From positions 231,436 through 295,435 of the forward strand of contig NZ_DLHR01000006.1 in assembly GCF_002483315.1 (NCBI RefSeq): DNA of 64,000 bases, written 5' to 3'. This DNA comes from Flavobacterium sp. UBA7663 (GTDB lineage Bacteria; Bacteroidota; Bacteroidia; Flavobacteriales; Flavobacteriaceae). Positions within the stretch are counted from its first letter, which is position 1. Each line of letters opens with the position of its first letter. Both the position numbers and the translations under genes were made by a program. Under the pieces are notes generated by a model. The model made no database searches. It saw only the letters and a program-made list of their open reading frames with translations, and was not told the DNA's origin. Shown here piece by piece: positions 41,969-51,000 of the stretch.

Positions 41969-42860
41969 AAAACTGTATTATTTCTTTATTCTTACTTTGC
42001 AAAGCAAAATTCATGCCTTTAATTCCTTGTAAACCACCAGTATGAATCATTAAAATTTTTGAATTTTCTGGAAAATATCCTTTTTTAATCAAATCCAAAA
42101 CTCCAAAAACCATCTTACCTGTATATACAGGATCCAATGGAATAGTCGTTTCACTATAAAACGAATTTAAAAAATGAATCAATTCGCTGGTTACTTTTCC
42201 ATAACCACCAAAATGATAATTATCGTTTATACTCCAATTGGTTTTCGATACAAAATTACGAATTACCTCAGACAAAAAAGCACCTTTTAACGAAGAAAAT
42301 CCAATTAATTGCTGTTTTTCAGTTGACGAATTAATTAAACCCGAAATTGTTCCGCCTGTTCCTACTGGACAAACAATGTGAGTAAAACACTCTTTATCTG
42401 TTGAAGTTAAAATTTCTTCACAGCCTTTTATAGCCAAATAATTAGTACCTCCTTCGGGAACTAAATAGAAGTCTCCATACTTTTCATGCAAATGCGAAAT
42501 AAAAGAAGGCTCTTCTTTATCGCGATAAGCTGTTCTACTTACGAAGTAAAATTGCATTCCTAATTCTTGTGCTTTAGCTAAAGTAGGATTTTCTGAAATC
42601 TTATCTTCTAATTCTTCACCTCGTATAACGCCAATTGTTTTAAAACCAAATTCGGCTCCAGCTCCAGCAACCGCTAAAATATGATTTGAAAAAGCTCCAC
42701 CAAAGGTTAGTAAAGTCGTTTGATTTAATCTTTTCGCTTCTTCAATATTGTATTTGAGTTTTCTGAATTTATTTCCAGAAATAATAGGATGCAACAAATC
42801 TTCTCTTTTTATAAAGAGTTGAATGTTATTAGGGAAGTATTGTTCTATTTCTTGAATCAC
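41958..42860 (-). CDS. ACC deaminase / D-cysteine desulfhydrase family PLP enzyme
   Basis: The 300-aa PLP-fold enzyme has the N-terminal NIQLFIKREDLLHPIISGNKFRKLKYNI (14-41) with the PLP lysine in SGNKFRKL, the TFGGAFSNHILAVAGAG loop (52-68) and the phosphate-binding GTGGTISGL (about 168-176). This is the 1-aminocyclopropane-1-carboxylate deaminase / D-cysteine desulfhydrase branch of the tryptophan-synthase-beta fold. The true substrate is unknown; in Bacteroidetes such genes often have no proven activity. It is the first gene of a three-gene unit with the GH73-LysM gene and hemL. Confidence 0.83.
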   Translation of the reverse strand: MIQEIEQYFPNNIQLFIKREDLLHPIISGNKFRKLKYNIEEAKRLNQTTLLTFGGAFSNHILAVAGAGAEFGFKTIGVIRGEELEDKISENPTLAKAQELGMQFYFVSRTAYRDKEEPSFISHLHEKYGDFYLVPEGGTNYLAIKGCEEILTSTDKECFTHIVCPVGTGGTISGLINSSTEKQQLIGFSSLKGAFLSEVIRNFVSKTNWSINDNYHFGGYGKVTSELIHFLNSFYSETTIPLDPVYTGKMVFGVLDLIKKGYFPENSKILMIHTGGLQGIKGMNFALQSKNKEIIQFYEN

Positions 42861-43330
42861 ATTACAAAGGAAGGAAAAAACGCTTTATGATTTTATTTTA
42901 TTACACTCTAAAACTCTTTTTAATCTTAAGAGATAAAACTACCATTAAAAAAACGTGCACACAAGTTTAAAAATTGCTTTTATCTCATAAAAAGAATGAT
43001 TTTATAACAATTCATTAACATTTAATTGATTAAAAATCAATTTTACATCATTATTATCATATAACCACCTTTTTTATAAATTTAATTTAATTAAATACAA
43101 AAAATAGCAACATGAATTAAAAATAGAGAAAGGAAAACTGCTAAAACACGAGACATCTCACAAAATTCACAAAAAATAAAATTACTTGATTTACAGATAG
43201 TTAACAAAAAAATTACTTTGCAATTATCTAACCATAAGAAAAAACTATTATGCAAGCATAGTATTTAGTAATCAGCATTTTATCTTTGCAACCAATTAAA
43301 AAAATAACATCTATAAAATTTTTACCCTCA
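42861..43330. other. 470-base gene-free interval between divergent genes
   Basis: AT-rich DNA with no frame worth calling. On the right a -7 element (TATCTTTG, 43281-43288) serves the T9SS gene that starts at 43331. On the left the minus gene starts at 42860, with only a weak TTCCTTTG candidate. No hairpin, repeat or RNA gene was recognised in the rest. Confidence 0.6.
43281..43288 (+). promoter_or_regulatory. -7 element of the 691-aa T9SS protein gene
   Basis: TATCTTTG on the plus strand, 42 bases before ATG 43331; no good TTTG at 19 bases upstream. An in-frame TTG at 43286 is inside this element and is unlikely to be a start codon. Confidence 0.5.
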
Positions 43331-45406
43331 ATGAAAAAAAACATTTTATTCTTTCTCTTTCTTTTACCTTTTATAGTTTTTTCACAAAACCCCTACACAT
43401 TTAACGGAAGTTATTCCTTAACAAATAACACTTCATTTCCAAGTGCCTTCAGTGGGCTAGGTAACGGAAATTGCGGTAATGGGAATACGCAAACTATTAT
43501 CATTAATGGTGATTTAAACTTAAACGGCAGAACTTTAAACCTTAGAAATGTAAACTTAATTGTTTATGGGAATTTAAATGGAGGAGGTTCTATAACAACA
43601 TGTACTGCTAATTCTACTTATTGTGTTAGAGGTGCTATTCAAAATAATCCAAATATTACTGTAACTAGAAACTATGATTGTACTCCGCCTCCTGCTTGTA
43701 CAAAAACATGGACAGGCGTTCAAAACACCAACTGGAATAACAGTGCTAATTGGTCTCCTACAGGTGTACCAACAATTAATTGTGACGTAATCATAAACAA
43801 CAACGTAAACTGTATTGTTTCTACAACTAATGCAGAAGCTAAAACCATTACAATTTCAAATACTGGATTTTTAACTTTAAATAACTCAGGAAGTGTAAGA
43901 GTTAAAGGAAGTGTTAACATTAGTTCAACTGCTTCTTTTATAATTGAAAATGCATCAAGTTTAATACAAATAGACAATGTAGCCAATTCAGGAAACATCC
44001 AACTAAAAAGAAACACATCAATATCTAAATTTGACTATGTATACTGGTCATCACCTGTAACTAGTTTTAATACATCACAAGTATCACCTAATTCGAGTTC
44101 TATTTACAAATGGGTTCCAACAATTGGAAACAACTTAAATGGATTTGGAAATTGGGCTGGAGCGTCTAACCAAATTATGACATTAGGAAAGGGATATATC
44201 ATTAGAGCTCCTAATAATTTTCCAACAAATACAACTCAAAATTTTACAGCTACTTTTACGGGAGTTCCAAATAATGGCAATATAAATACTCCTATAGCAA
44301 GAGGTAATTATGCTGGAAATAGTTATATGAACGGCAATTTAAAAGTTACAGAAGATGATGATAACTGGAATTTAATTGGAAACCCATACCCTTCTGCGAT
44401 TAATGCAATCCGATTTTTAAATAGCAATACTTCGCTTGATGGCTTTGTTCGTGTTTGGACACATAACACACCTGTAAGCGCAAACAACAACTCTCCTTTT
44501 TATGGTAATTTTACATATAATTATTCTACAGACGATTATTTGTTGATTAACGGAACTGGAACATCTATACCTGGCGCTTTGAGTGTAATTGGTGCCGGAC
44601 AAGGTTTCTTTGTAAAAATGAATCATAATTCTGCTTCACAGTCAGGAAACGCAATATTTACGAACGATATGCGAGGTTCAGATATATCAAATAATCAGTT
44701 CTTTAGAAATGGAAATACAACAACTTCTGAAGATGCTGACGAAAAGCACCGCATTTGGTTAAACCTAGTAAATCCTAATCAGATTGCAAGTAGTTTATTA
44801 GTAGGATATGTTGATGAAGCTACTAATGGAATCGATAGAGTTTTTGATGCAGAAACCAAACTTAAAAATAATTTTGAATTATATAGTATTATTGAAAATC
44901 AATATTTTACTATTCAAGGAAAGGCATTACCTTTTACAACAAATGACGAGATTCCACTAGGATTTACAACAAATCAAAATGGTATTTACACTTTTGGATT
45001 ATCAGCTGTAGATGGTTTGTTTGAAGGCAATCAAGATATCTATATTCAAGATTTAGAATTAAACCTGACACACAATTTAAAAGAGTCACCATACAGTTTT
45101 ACTACTTCAGCAGGGGATTACAATACTAGATTTGTATTAAAATTTTCGAATGAAACTTTAGGAAATGAAGACTTTATAAATAATGAATCGGTAGTTATTT
45201 ACACAAATGATGCTCTTAACATTGAAGCTAACGAAATCATCAAAGAAGTCTTAGTTTATGATACTTTAGGAAGACTAATTTCACAAAACAAAAAAGTAAA
45301 TTCAAATAAGTATAGCGAAAATCAATTAGTAAAATCAAATTTACCTTTACTTATTCAGATAACTCTAGAAAACAATATTAAAATTGTCAAAAAAATAATT
45401 TACTAA
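43331..45406 (+). CDS. T9SS-secreted surface protein with type C-like sorting signal (691 aa)
   Basis: The protein has a signal peptide (MKKNILFFLFLLPFIVFSQ), a short unique N-terminal part, and then the module it shares with the 48017 and 53961 genes: a TWTGVQNTNWNNSANWSPTG entry (about residue 125), beta-solenoid-like repeats, YVYWSSPV (about 234), NGNWNLIGNPYPSAI-type, AGQGFFV and GNPYPSAI blocks, and NETLGNEDF (about 606). The last 85 residues (IYTNDALNIEANEIIKEVLVYDTLGRL...) match a type C T9SS sorting domain. Its binding target or enzyme activity is unknown. It is the smallest member of the family here. Confidence 0.8.
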   Translation: MKKNILFFLFLLPFIVFSQNPYTFNGSYSLTNNTSFPSAFSGLGNGNCGNGNTQTIIINGDLNLNGRTLNLRNVNLIVYGNLNGGGSITTCTANSTYCVRGAIQNNPNITVTRNYDCTPPPACTKTWTGVQNTNWNNSANWSPTGVPTINCDVIINNNVNCIVSTTNAEAKTITISNTGFLTLNNSGSVRVKGSVNISSTASFIIENASSLIQIDNVANSGNIQLKRNTSISKFDYVYWSSPVTSFNTSQVSPNSSSIYKWVPTIGNNLNGFGNWAGASNQIMTLGKGYIIRAPNNFPTNTTQNFTATFTGVPNNGNINTPIARGNYAGNSYMNGNLKVTEDDDNWNLIGNPYPSAINAIRFLNSNTSLDGFVRVWTHNTPVSANNNSPFYGNFTYNYSTDDYLLINGTGTSIPGALSVIGAGQGFFVKMNHNSASQSGNAIFTNDMRGSDISNNQFFRNGNTTTSEDADEKHRIWLNLVNPNQIASSLLVGYVDEATNGIDRVFDAETKLKNNFELYSIIENQYFTIQGKALPFTTNDEIPLGFTTNQNGIYTFGLSAVDGLFEGNQDIYIQDLELNLTHNLKESPYSFTTSAGDYNTRFVLKFSNETLGNEDFINNESVVIYTNDALNIEANEIIKEVLVYDTLGRLISQNKKVNSNKYSENQLVKSNLPLLIQITLENNIKIVKKIIY

Positions 45407-45534
45407 TAACTTATAGATTTAACCGTCAATTTATTGGCCGTTTTTTTCTTCAAAAAAAAATAGAATCGCAGCAAACTTTATGATAGGGTTGTTTCTATTT
45501 ACATTTAACCCTCATTGTCTTACTAAATTCTTAA

Positions 45535-45570
45535 ATAAAAAAGCAGCCTTTTATAAAGCTGCTTTTTTAT
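45535..45570. terminator. Bidirectional terminator between convergent surface-protein genes
   Basis: The 13-bp perfect inverted repeat ATAAAAAAGCAGC / GCTGCTTTTTTAT with a 10-base loop. It lies between the 43331 gene and the minus-strand 45594 gene. Confidence 0.9.
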
Positions 45571-45593
45571 TTATAATGTAAACCTAGTAACTC

Positions 45594-47432
45594 TTATTTT
45601 CTAGAAACAATTACTTTTTTACTAATATCTAAGTTATCTTTTGTTTTCGTTTTTACTACATAAACACCATCACTTAAAGCTGAAGTTGAAAATTCAAACG
45701 AAACCGCACTTCCTAAATTTGATTTATTCAATACTAATTTACCTGTAACATCATACATCATTAAAGATGTAATATCTTTATTTAAAGTATTGTAAATGGT
45801 TAACATTCCATTCTCGTTATTTTGAAAAACAGTAAAAGCATCTGCAACATCTGATGGATTACTCAATACGTCATCAGTATTTTTGAATGTAATTTCATAA
45901 CGCGTTCTATTATCACCTGCTGGCATTACCATATCAAAAATACCATTTTTAATATCATAGTAAATTCCTGTTTGTTTGTCGTGTAAATATACTGGCTGAT
46001 TGGCATCAAAATCTACCACATCTTTTACCTGAAGTTTAAAGTTTGTGCTTGCAGTACATCTAAAACCAACAGGTATTCTTTTATCAATATCAAATTGAAC
46101 CGCTGTTGCTACATATTCATGTGGCATGTCAGTTAATACATAATAAAATTCTGCTGTTTCACCAGATGGAGAACGTCCGTCAGCACCATAATCAAAACCA
46201 TCAGTAGCTGTATCTAAAAACGCAATAGTTGTTGGACGAACACCACCATTATTATACATGGCATGAATTCTAATATAAGGAGCTGTACCTTTTCTAATTT
46301 GAGTATAATCTGTTCCTGCTACGTTAGGAATTTCAGGAAAAAATTCAGAGTTTGGATCATAAACATCTGTTGAAGCAACCTCTCCAGTTCTTGCAAATTC
46401 CGACTGATTAACTACACCTTCCTTTACAAAAACACGAAATGCGTTTTGCATAGTAACACTACCCGCAGCAGTCCCTAGTACCATAAAACCTTGCCCAACA
46501 GGACTGAATCTTCTTTGAAAAACTGTACCAGAACCAGCAGGAACCCCTTGGTTTCCAGCGCCGTCATACGTCCAAAAAGCAGCAGGAGTATAAATTCCAG
46601 TACCTGGATTATAAATACCATAACCTCCCTGGTATTGATTTAAAATATGAGTATTAACAGTTACTTGTTCCCAAAAATAAGCTTGACCATTAATTACAGC
46701 CGCATTAGACGGATGTAACAAATAAGCATTTAAATCAATAGCACTTGGATACGGATTACCAACTAAAGTAAAGTTACCTGCAGATACCGGAATTGACATA
46801 TTTCCATCGTTAGGTTTTCCTCTAAAATCATAACGTTGTCTGCTTCCTGAATTATTTTGAACTCCTTCTATTGCTTGAGCAACAGTAGCATCTGTTCCTG
46901 AAGTTCCTTTCATTGTAAAACCTTCACCTGCATTAATTGTAGATCCAGCACCCACATACGTCCATTGCGCATAAGCATTAGAAGTTATAAATCTCCATAT
47001 CCAATATGGTGCAATTGCCAAAGGACTTGCAGTTCCATTGTAATTATTTGTAGGCAAAATAGTTGCCGCAGTACTTGTGATTATACCCGTAGGACGATTC
47101 AACATGGTAATTCCAAACGCTTCATTTCCTACAGCAGCTGAAGCGTTACCTACTGGTGAACACCAATAATTGTATTGAAAATTATTAGTTGTGCCTTCTT
47201 GAAAAACAGAAAGTTTACCCGCACCTGTATTAGCGCCAGCACCAGCAGTACCTTGTAATAATTGTGAATTATTCCTCAAAAAGAAATTACCGTTATTTTG
47301 CAAGTTTACATCTTGCGTTACATACATAAACTGATCGTTTACAAACACGTAACTATTTGGACTCACATACATTTGTGAAAAAACAGCACATGAACTAATA
47401 AGCCCTAATGTTGAAAGTAAAATTCTTTTCAT
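45594..47432 (-). CDS. T9SS type A-sorted secreted protein, divergent relative of the neighbouring family
   Basis: The 612-aa protein has a signal peptide (MKRILLSTLGLISSCAVFSQ) and a T9SS type A-like tail (LMMYDVTGKLVLNK...LSDGVYVVKTKTKDNLDISKKVIVSRK). The middle shares block order with the neighbouring type C family: YNYWCSPVG (about residue 80), GKPNDGNMSIPV, TLVGNPYPSAIDLNAYLL, SPVGQGFMVLG and VYLHDKQTGIYYDI. It has no GTW/NW entry region, which the others have. It seems to share the core module but uses a different sorting signal. No enzyme domain is seen. Confidence 0.78.
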   Translation of the reverse strand: MKRILLSTLGLISSCAVFSQMYVSPNSYVFVNDQFMYVTQDVNLQNNGNFFLRNNSQLLQGTAGAGANTGAGKLSVFQEGTTNNFQYNYWCSPVGNASAAVGNEAFGITMLNRPTGIITSTAATILPTNNYNGTASPLAIAPYWIWRFITSNAYAQWTYVGAGSTINAGEGFTMKGTSGTDATVAQAIEGVQNNSGSRQRYDFRGKPNDGNMSIPVSAGNFTLVGNPYPSAIDLNAYLLHPSNAAVINGQAYFWEQVTVNTHILNQYQGGYGIYNPGTGIYTPAAFWTYDGAGNQGVPAGSGTVFQRRFSPVGQGFMVLGTAAGSVTMQNAFRVFVKEGVVNQSEFARTGEVASTDVYDPNSEFFPEIPNVAGTDYTQIRKGTAPYIRIHAMYNNGGVRPTTIAFLDTATDGFDYGADGRSPSGETAEFYYVLTDMPHEYVATAVQFDIDKRIPVGFRCTASTNFKLQVKDVVDFDANQPVYLHDKQTGIYYDIKNGIFDMVMPAGDNRTRYEITFKNTDDVLSNPSDVADAFTVFQNNENGMLTIYNTLNKDITSLMMYDVTGKLVLNKSNLGSAVSFEFSTSALSDGVYVVKTKTKDNLDISKKVIVSRK

Positions 47433-47767
47433 AGTGTTGGCATTTAAAACATTACATTACAAATTTAGTAAAAAAATAATTAATTAAAGATAGTGAAATA
47501 AAATTTTAATTATTATTTGAAAGGTACAACTTTTTACCTAACACAATTTACTTACGAAAAAAAAACAGCCTTGGTTTTACTTTTGGAAAAAAAAACAAAA
47601 AATAACCTTAAGATTTTTTCAACAAAAATCAATTAAAAATAAATACCCATATTCTTTAACAATAATAAAAAACACCTGAAAATCTATTCATTATAACTCC
47701 AAAAGCATCTTTAAAACCTAAACTGCTTAATTTCAACGAAATAAATTAACATATAATCGATAAAAGT

Positions 47768-47797
47768 TTTGCCATCTAAAAATTTAACATACTTTTG
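47768..47797 (+). promoter_or_regulatory. Probable promoter of the 1898-aa surface protein gene
   Basis: The plus strand reads TTTG (47768-47771), 18 bases, TACTTTTG (47790-47797). The predicted start of transcription is near 47803, so the leader to ATG 48017 is about 210 bases. A second promoter nearer the gene is possible but not seen. Confidence 0.5.
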
Positions 47798-47805
47798 CGC
47801 TTTAA

Positions 47806-47856
47806 ACAGTTATTTCAAGAAAAAGGTACAGTTATTCCAAAAAAAGATACAGTTAT
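47806..47856 (+). repeat. Three ACAGTTAT direct repeats in the leader region
   Basis: Copies at 47806-47813, 47828-47835 and 47849-47856, with start-to-start spacing of 22 and 21 bases. All three copies have the same 8 bases, within AAA/GGT/GAT-type flanks. The spacing is two DNA helical turns, which suits a repeated protein-binding site. Confidence 0.6.
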
Positions 47857-48016
47857 ACTTTTTTTTAAACTAATTATTTATATATTTACATTAACAAGTC
47901 TTTAGATTTGTTGTGAGGAAGAAAAGCTAAAAAGTTTACTTACAGGTTTATTTTTAAGCATACTTGCAAAACATAAGCTTCCCCAAGCCAATTGTTTTAA
48001 TTAAATTTTAATTTTT

Positions 48017-51000
48017 ATGCAAAAAAATTACTTAACAAAAATGGTGAAGTCAATGATTAACCCACTTACGTCGACTTCAAAAAACTGGAAAAACAGCACA
48101 ACCACTTGGTTAGTTGCTTTATTTATGCTTTGTGGGATTTCAAATGTCTTTGGACAAAGAAGTGATTGCGACAGTAATGCAGGCGGTCAACTAACAGTCA
48201 ACTCAACTTGTACATTTCAAACATGGGATTCTAATAACAATACTGATTATTGGAATAGTGCAGCTGGTTGTAATGCTGCTGATCGTGATGATGCTTGGGG
48301 TTGGTTTGACGCAACAAGTACATCGACTACAATCACTTATTCACCAGATTCTGAAGATGCTGTGCTAACCCTTTTTCAGGGAGCTTGCTCAGCTACAATG
48401 GCTTCTGTTGCATGTGCTGATGCATTTGGTGCTGGAGGAGATGAAACCATAACATTTGCGACAACCATTGGACAAAGATACAGAGTTAGAATTCAAAGAT
48501 ACAACAGTGATGGAAACATGACTGGTGATATTTGTGTTTATTCACCAGTTCCACCACCAGCTAATGATGTTTGTTCTGGCGCCATTACCCTTACTTCAAA
48601 CACCACTTGTACTACAACAACCGGTTCAACAACCGGAGCAACAGACAACAACGAAACCGGAGATTGTACTACTGGAACAGAAAATGCTGTTTGGTATGAA
48701 TTCCAAGCTGTAACTTCAAGCCATGTTGTAACCGTTGACGGAATTGCAGGTTTTGATGCCGTAGTAAAAGTAATTAGTGCTTGCGGATCTGCTACTACAC
48801 CAACTGGCGGAGCATGTGTTGACGTTACAGGAGATAACGGTATTGAAACTTTAACCCTAACAGGTTTAACCATAGGGGCTTTTTATAAAATTCAAATTCA
48901 TGATTTTAATGGTGATTTAACCGCAAACGGTTTTACTGTATGCGTTACTCACACTTCACCTCCAACAATAACTAGTTTAGGTGCTGCAAGTGGTTGTGTT
49001 GGCTCATCATTAGTAATAAATGGAACTAATTTAACAGGTGCAACTGCCGTTACTATTGGCGGTACAGCAGCAACCATTACAGGAAATACAGCAACAACAG
49101 TAACTGTTACAGTTGGAGCAGGAACAACAGGAACCGTACAAGTTACAACACCAGGAGGTTCTGCAACATCAGCAGCTACTTTTACAGTTAATCCATTACC
49201 AGCTGCTATTGGCGGTGGAGCAGCAACAGTTTGTACCGGAGCAACAACTCCAGCCTTTACAAATGCTACAGGAGGAGGAACATGGTCTATTATAAATGGA
49301 ACAGGGTCTGCTACCATTTCTGGGGGTGGCATTGTAACTGGCGTTACCACTGGTACCGCAACAGTAGTATACACTCTACCTACTGGCTGTTCAATATCAA
49401 CACCTATAACAGTAATTACAACTCCAACCATTTCAGCTAACCCTGCAAATGCAACAACAAATATAGGTGGCACAGCTAACTTTAGTGTTACCGCTTTAAA
49501 TGGCCCAACATCATACACATGGCAAGTGAGTACTGATGGTGGTGGCTCATGGAGTACTGTAGTTAATGGTGGGGTTTACAGTGGTGCTACTACTGCAACT
49601 TTAACCATTACAGGAGCTACATTAGCCATGAATGGTTATCTATATCAAGCCTCTGCAACTAATGCTTGTGGCACATCTACATACTCAACTTCTGCTTCTT
49701 TAACAGTTAGTAATTTAGTTTTAGTTAGTGGTAGTGGAGTTAACAACGTAACCTGTGGTGATAACAGTATTTTAAGAGACCACAACAATTTAGCTAATTA
49801 CGGAAACAATAGAGATGACTGGTCAGTTTTAAATGTAACATCTACAGCTGTAGTATCTCTAAATGGTACTTATGACACTCAATCTGGTTCAGATGGAATT
49901 ATTTTATATGATGGAGTTGGAATAGGCGGAATACAATTAGCAGTTTATACTGGTGCCGGAACAATAAATTATACTGGTAATCCAGGGCAAACAATAACGA
50001 TAAGATTTATATCAAATGGCTTTACTGTAAGACCAGGTTTTGATTTAAACATAACTTACAGTGGAAACTGTAACATTCCTTGTGTAGCGCCAACAGCTTT
50101 ACCAACAGCATTATCTTTATCTGCAACAGGTACTGTAATTTCAGGTTCGTTTACACATGCGGTTCCACAGCCTGATAATTACTTAGTTGTGATTAGCACA
50201 AATCCAGTAGCTCCAACACCTGCAAATGGAACAACTTATACAATTGGAGCAACTGTAGGAGCAGGTTACACTGTAATTGCAAATGGTTCAGGAAATACTT
50301 TCTCTGCAACTGGCTTAGCAAACTCAACTACATATTACATATATGTTTTCTCTTTCAATAGATTATGTATTGGAGGTCCATTATATTTAGGAAATCTAAA
50401 TGGCAACGTTACTACAACAGCTAGCGACCCTTACTGTATCCCAACATCTAATGTTAGTACAAGATATATTGAAAACATATTTACAGTTGGGGCAATTACC
50501 AACCTAAACAATATGGGAACAGGTAGAGCTCCGAGTGGCTATGCCGATTATACTGCATCAACACCAGTTACTCAGGTACCAGGAGGTGGTGTAGCAATTG
50601 ATTATTTATTGAGAGTTTCAAGACAATACATAGAAATGTGGGTAGACTGGAATAACGACGGAACATTTGCCGATCCAGGTGAAATGGTTTACAATTCGGG
50701 TGCTGTTCAAACAATTGAAGGTACAGGAGGATTTGTAGTACCAATCGCTCAACCATTAGGAACGTATAGAATCAGAATTAGAACAAGAGAAGATTCTGAC
50801 ATAATTGCTCCTTGTGGCAATTACACAACAGGTGAAACTGAAGATTACAGATTAGTCGTTGTTGCGGATTGTGTTGCAAAACCAGTTGCCTTATATGATG
50901 GTGATAGATGTGACAACGGAACTGTTGTTTTAGGAGTAGAAGGAACTCCAGGTGTAACTGAATTTAGATTTTACGATTCATTATATGGAGGAACTTTAAT

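Larger units (their letters stand above)
47433..48016. other. 584-base gene-free interval between divergent surface-protein genes
   Basis: It holds a -7 element for the minus gene (TAAATTTG, 47467-47460), a near-consensus promoter for the plus gene (47768-47797), three ACAGTTAT direct repeats (47806-47856) and a small near-palindrome ACAAGTCT-TT-AGATTTGT (47895-47912, one mismatch). No frame was called. If the promoter assignment is right, the plus gene has a leader of about 210 bases. Confidence 0.55.

Noticed and set aside
42861..43330. Possible small RNA or gene in the long interval before the 691-aa gene
   Set aside because: No stable hairpin, no good reading frame and only a -7 element at the right end.
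48949..49518. 189-aa frame on the minus strand inside the 1898-aa surface protein gene
   Set aside because: It is the reverse reading of Thr/Gly/Val-rich codons of the plus gene; no family resemblance or start signal.
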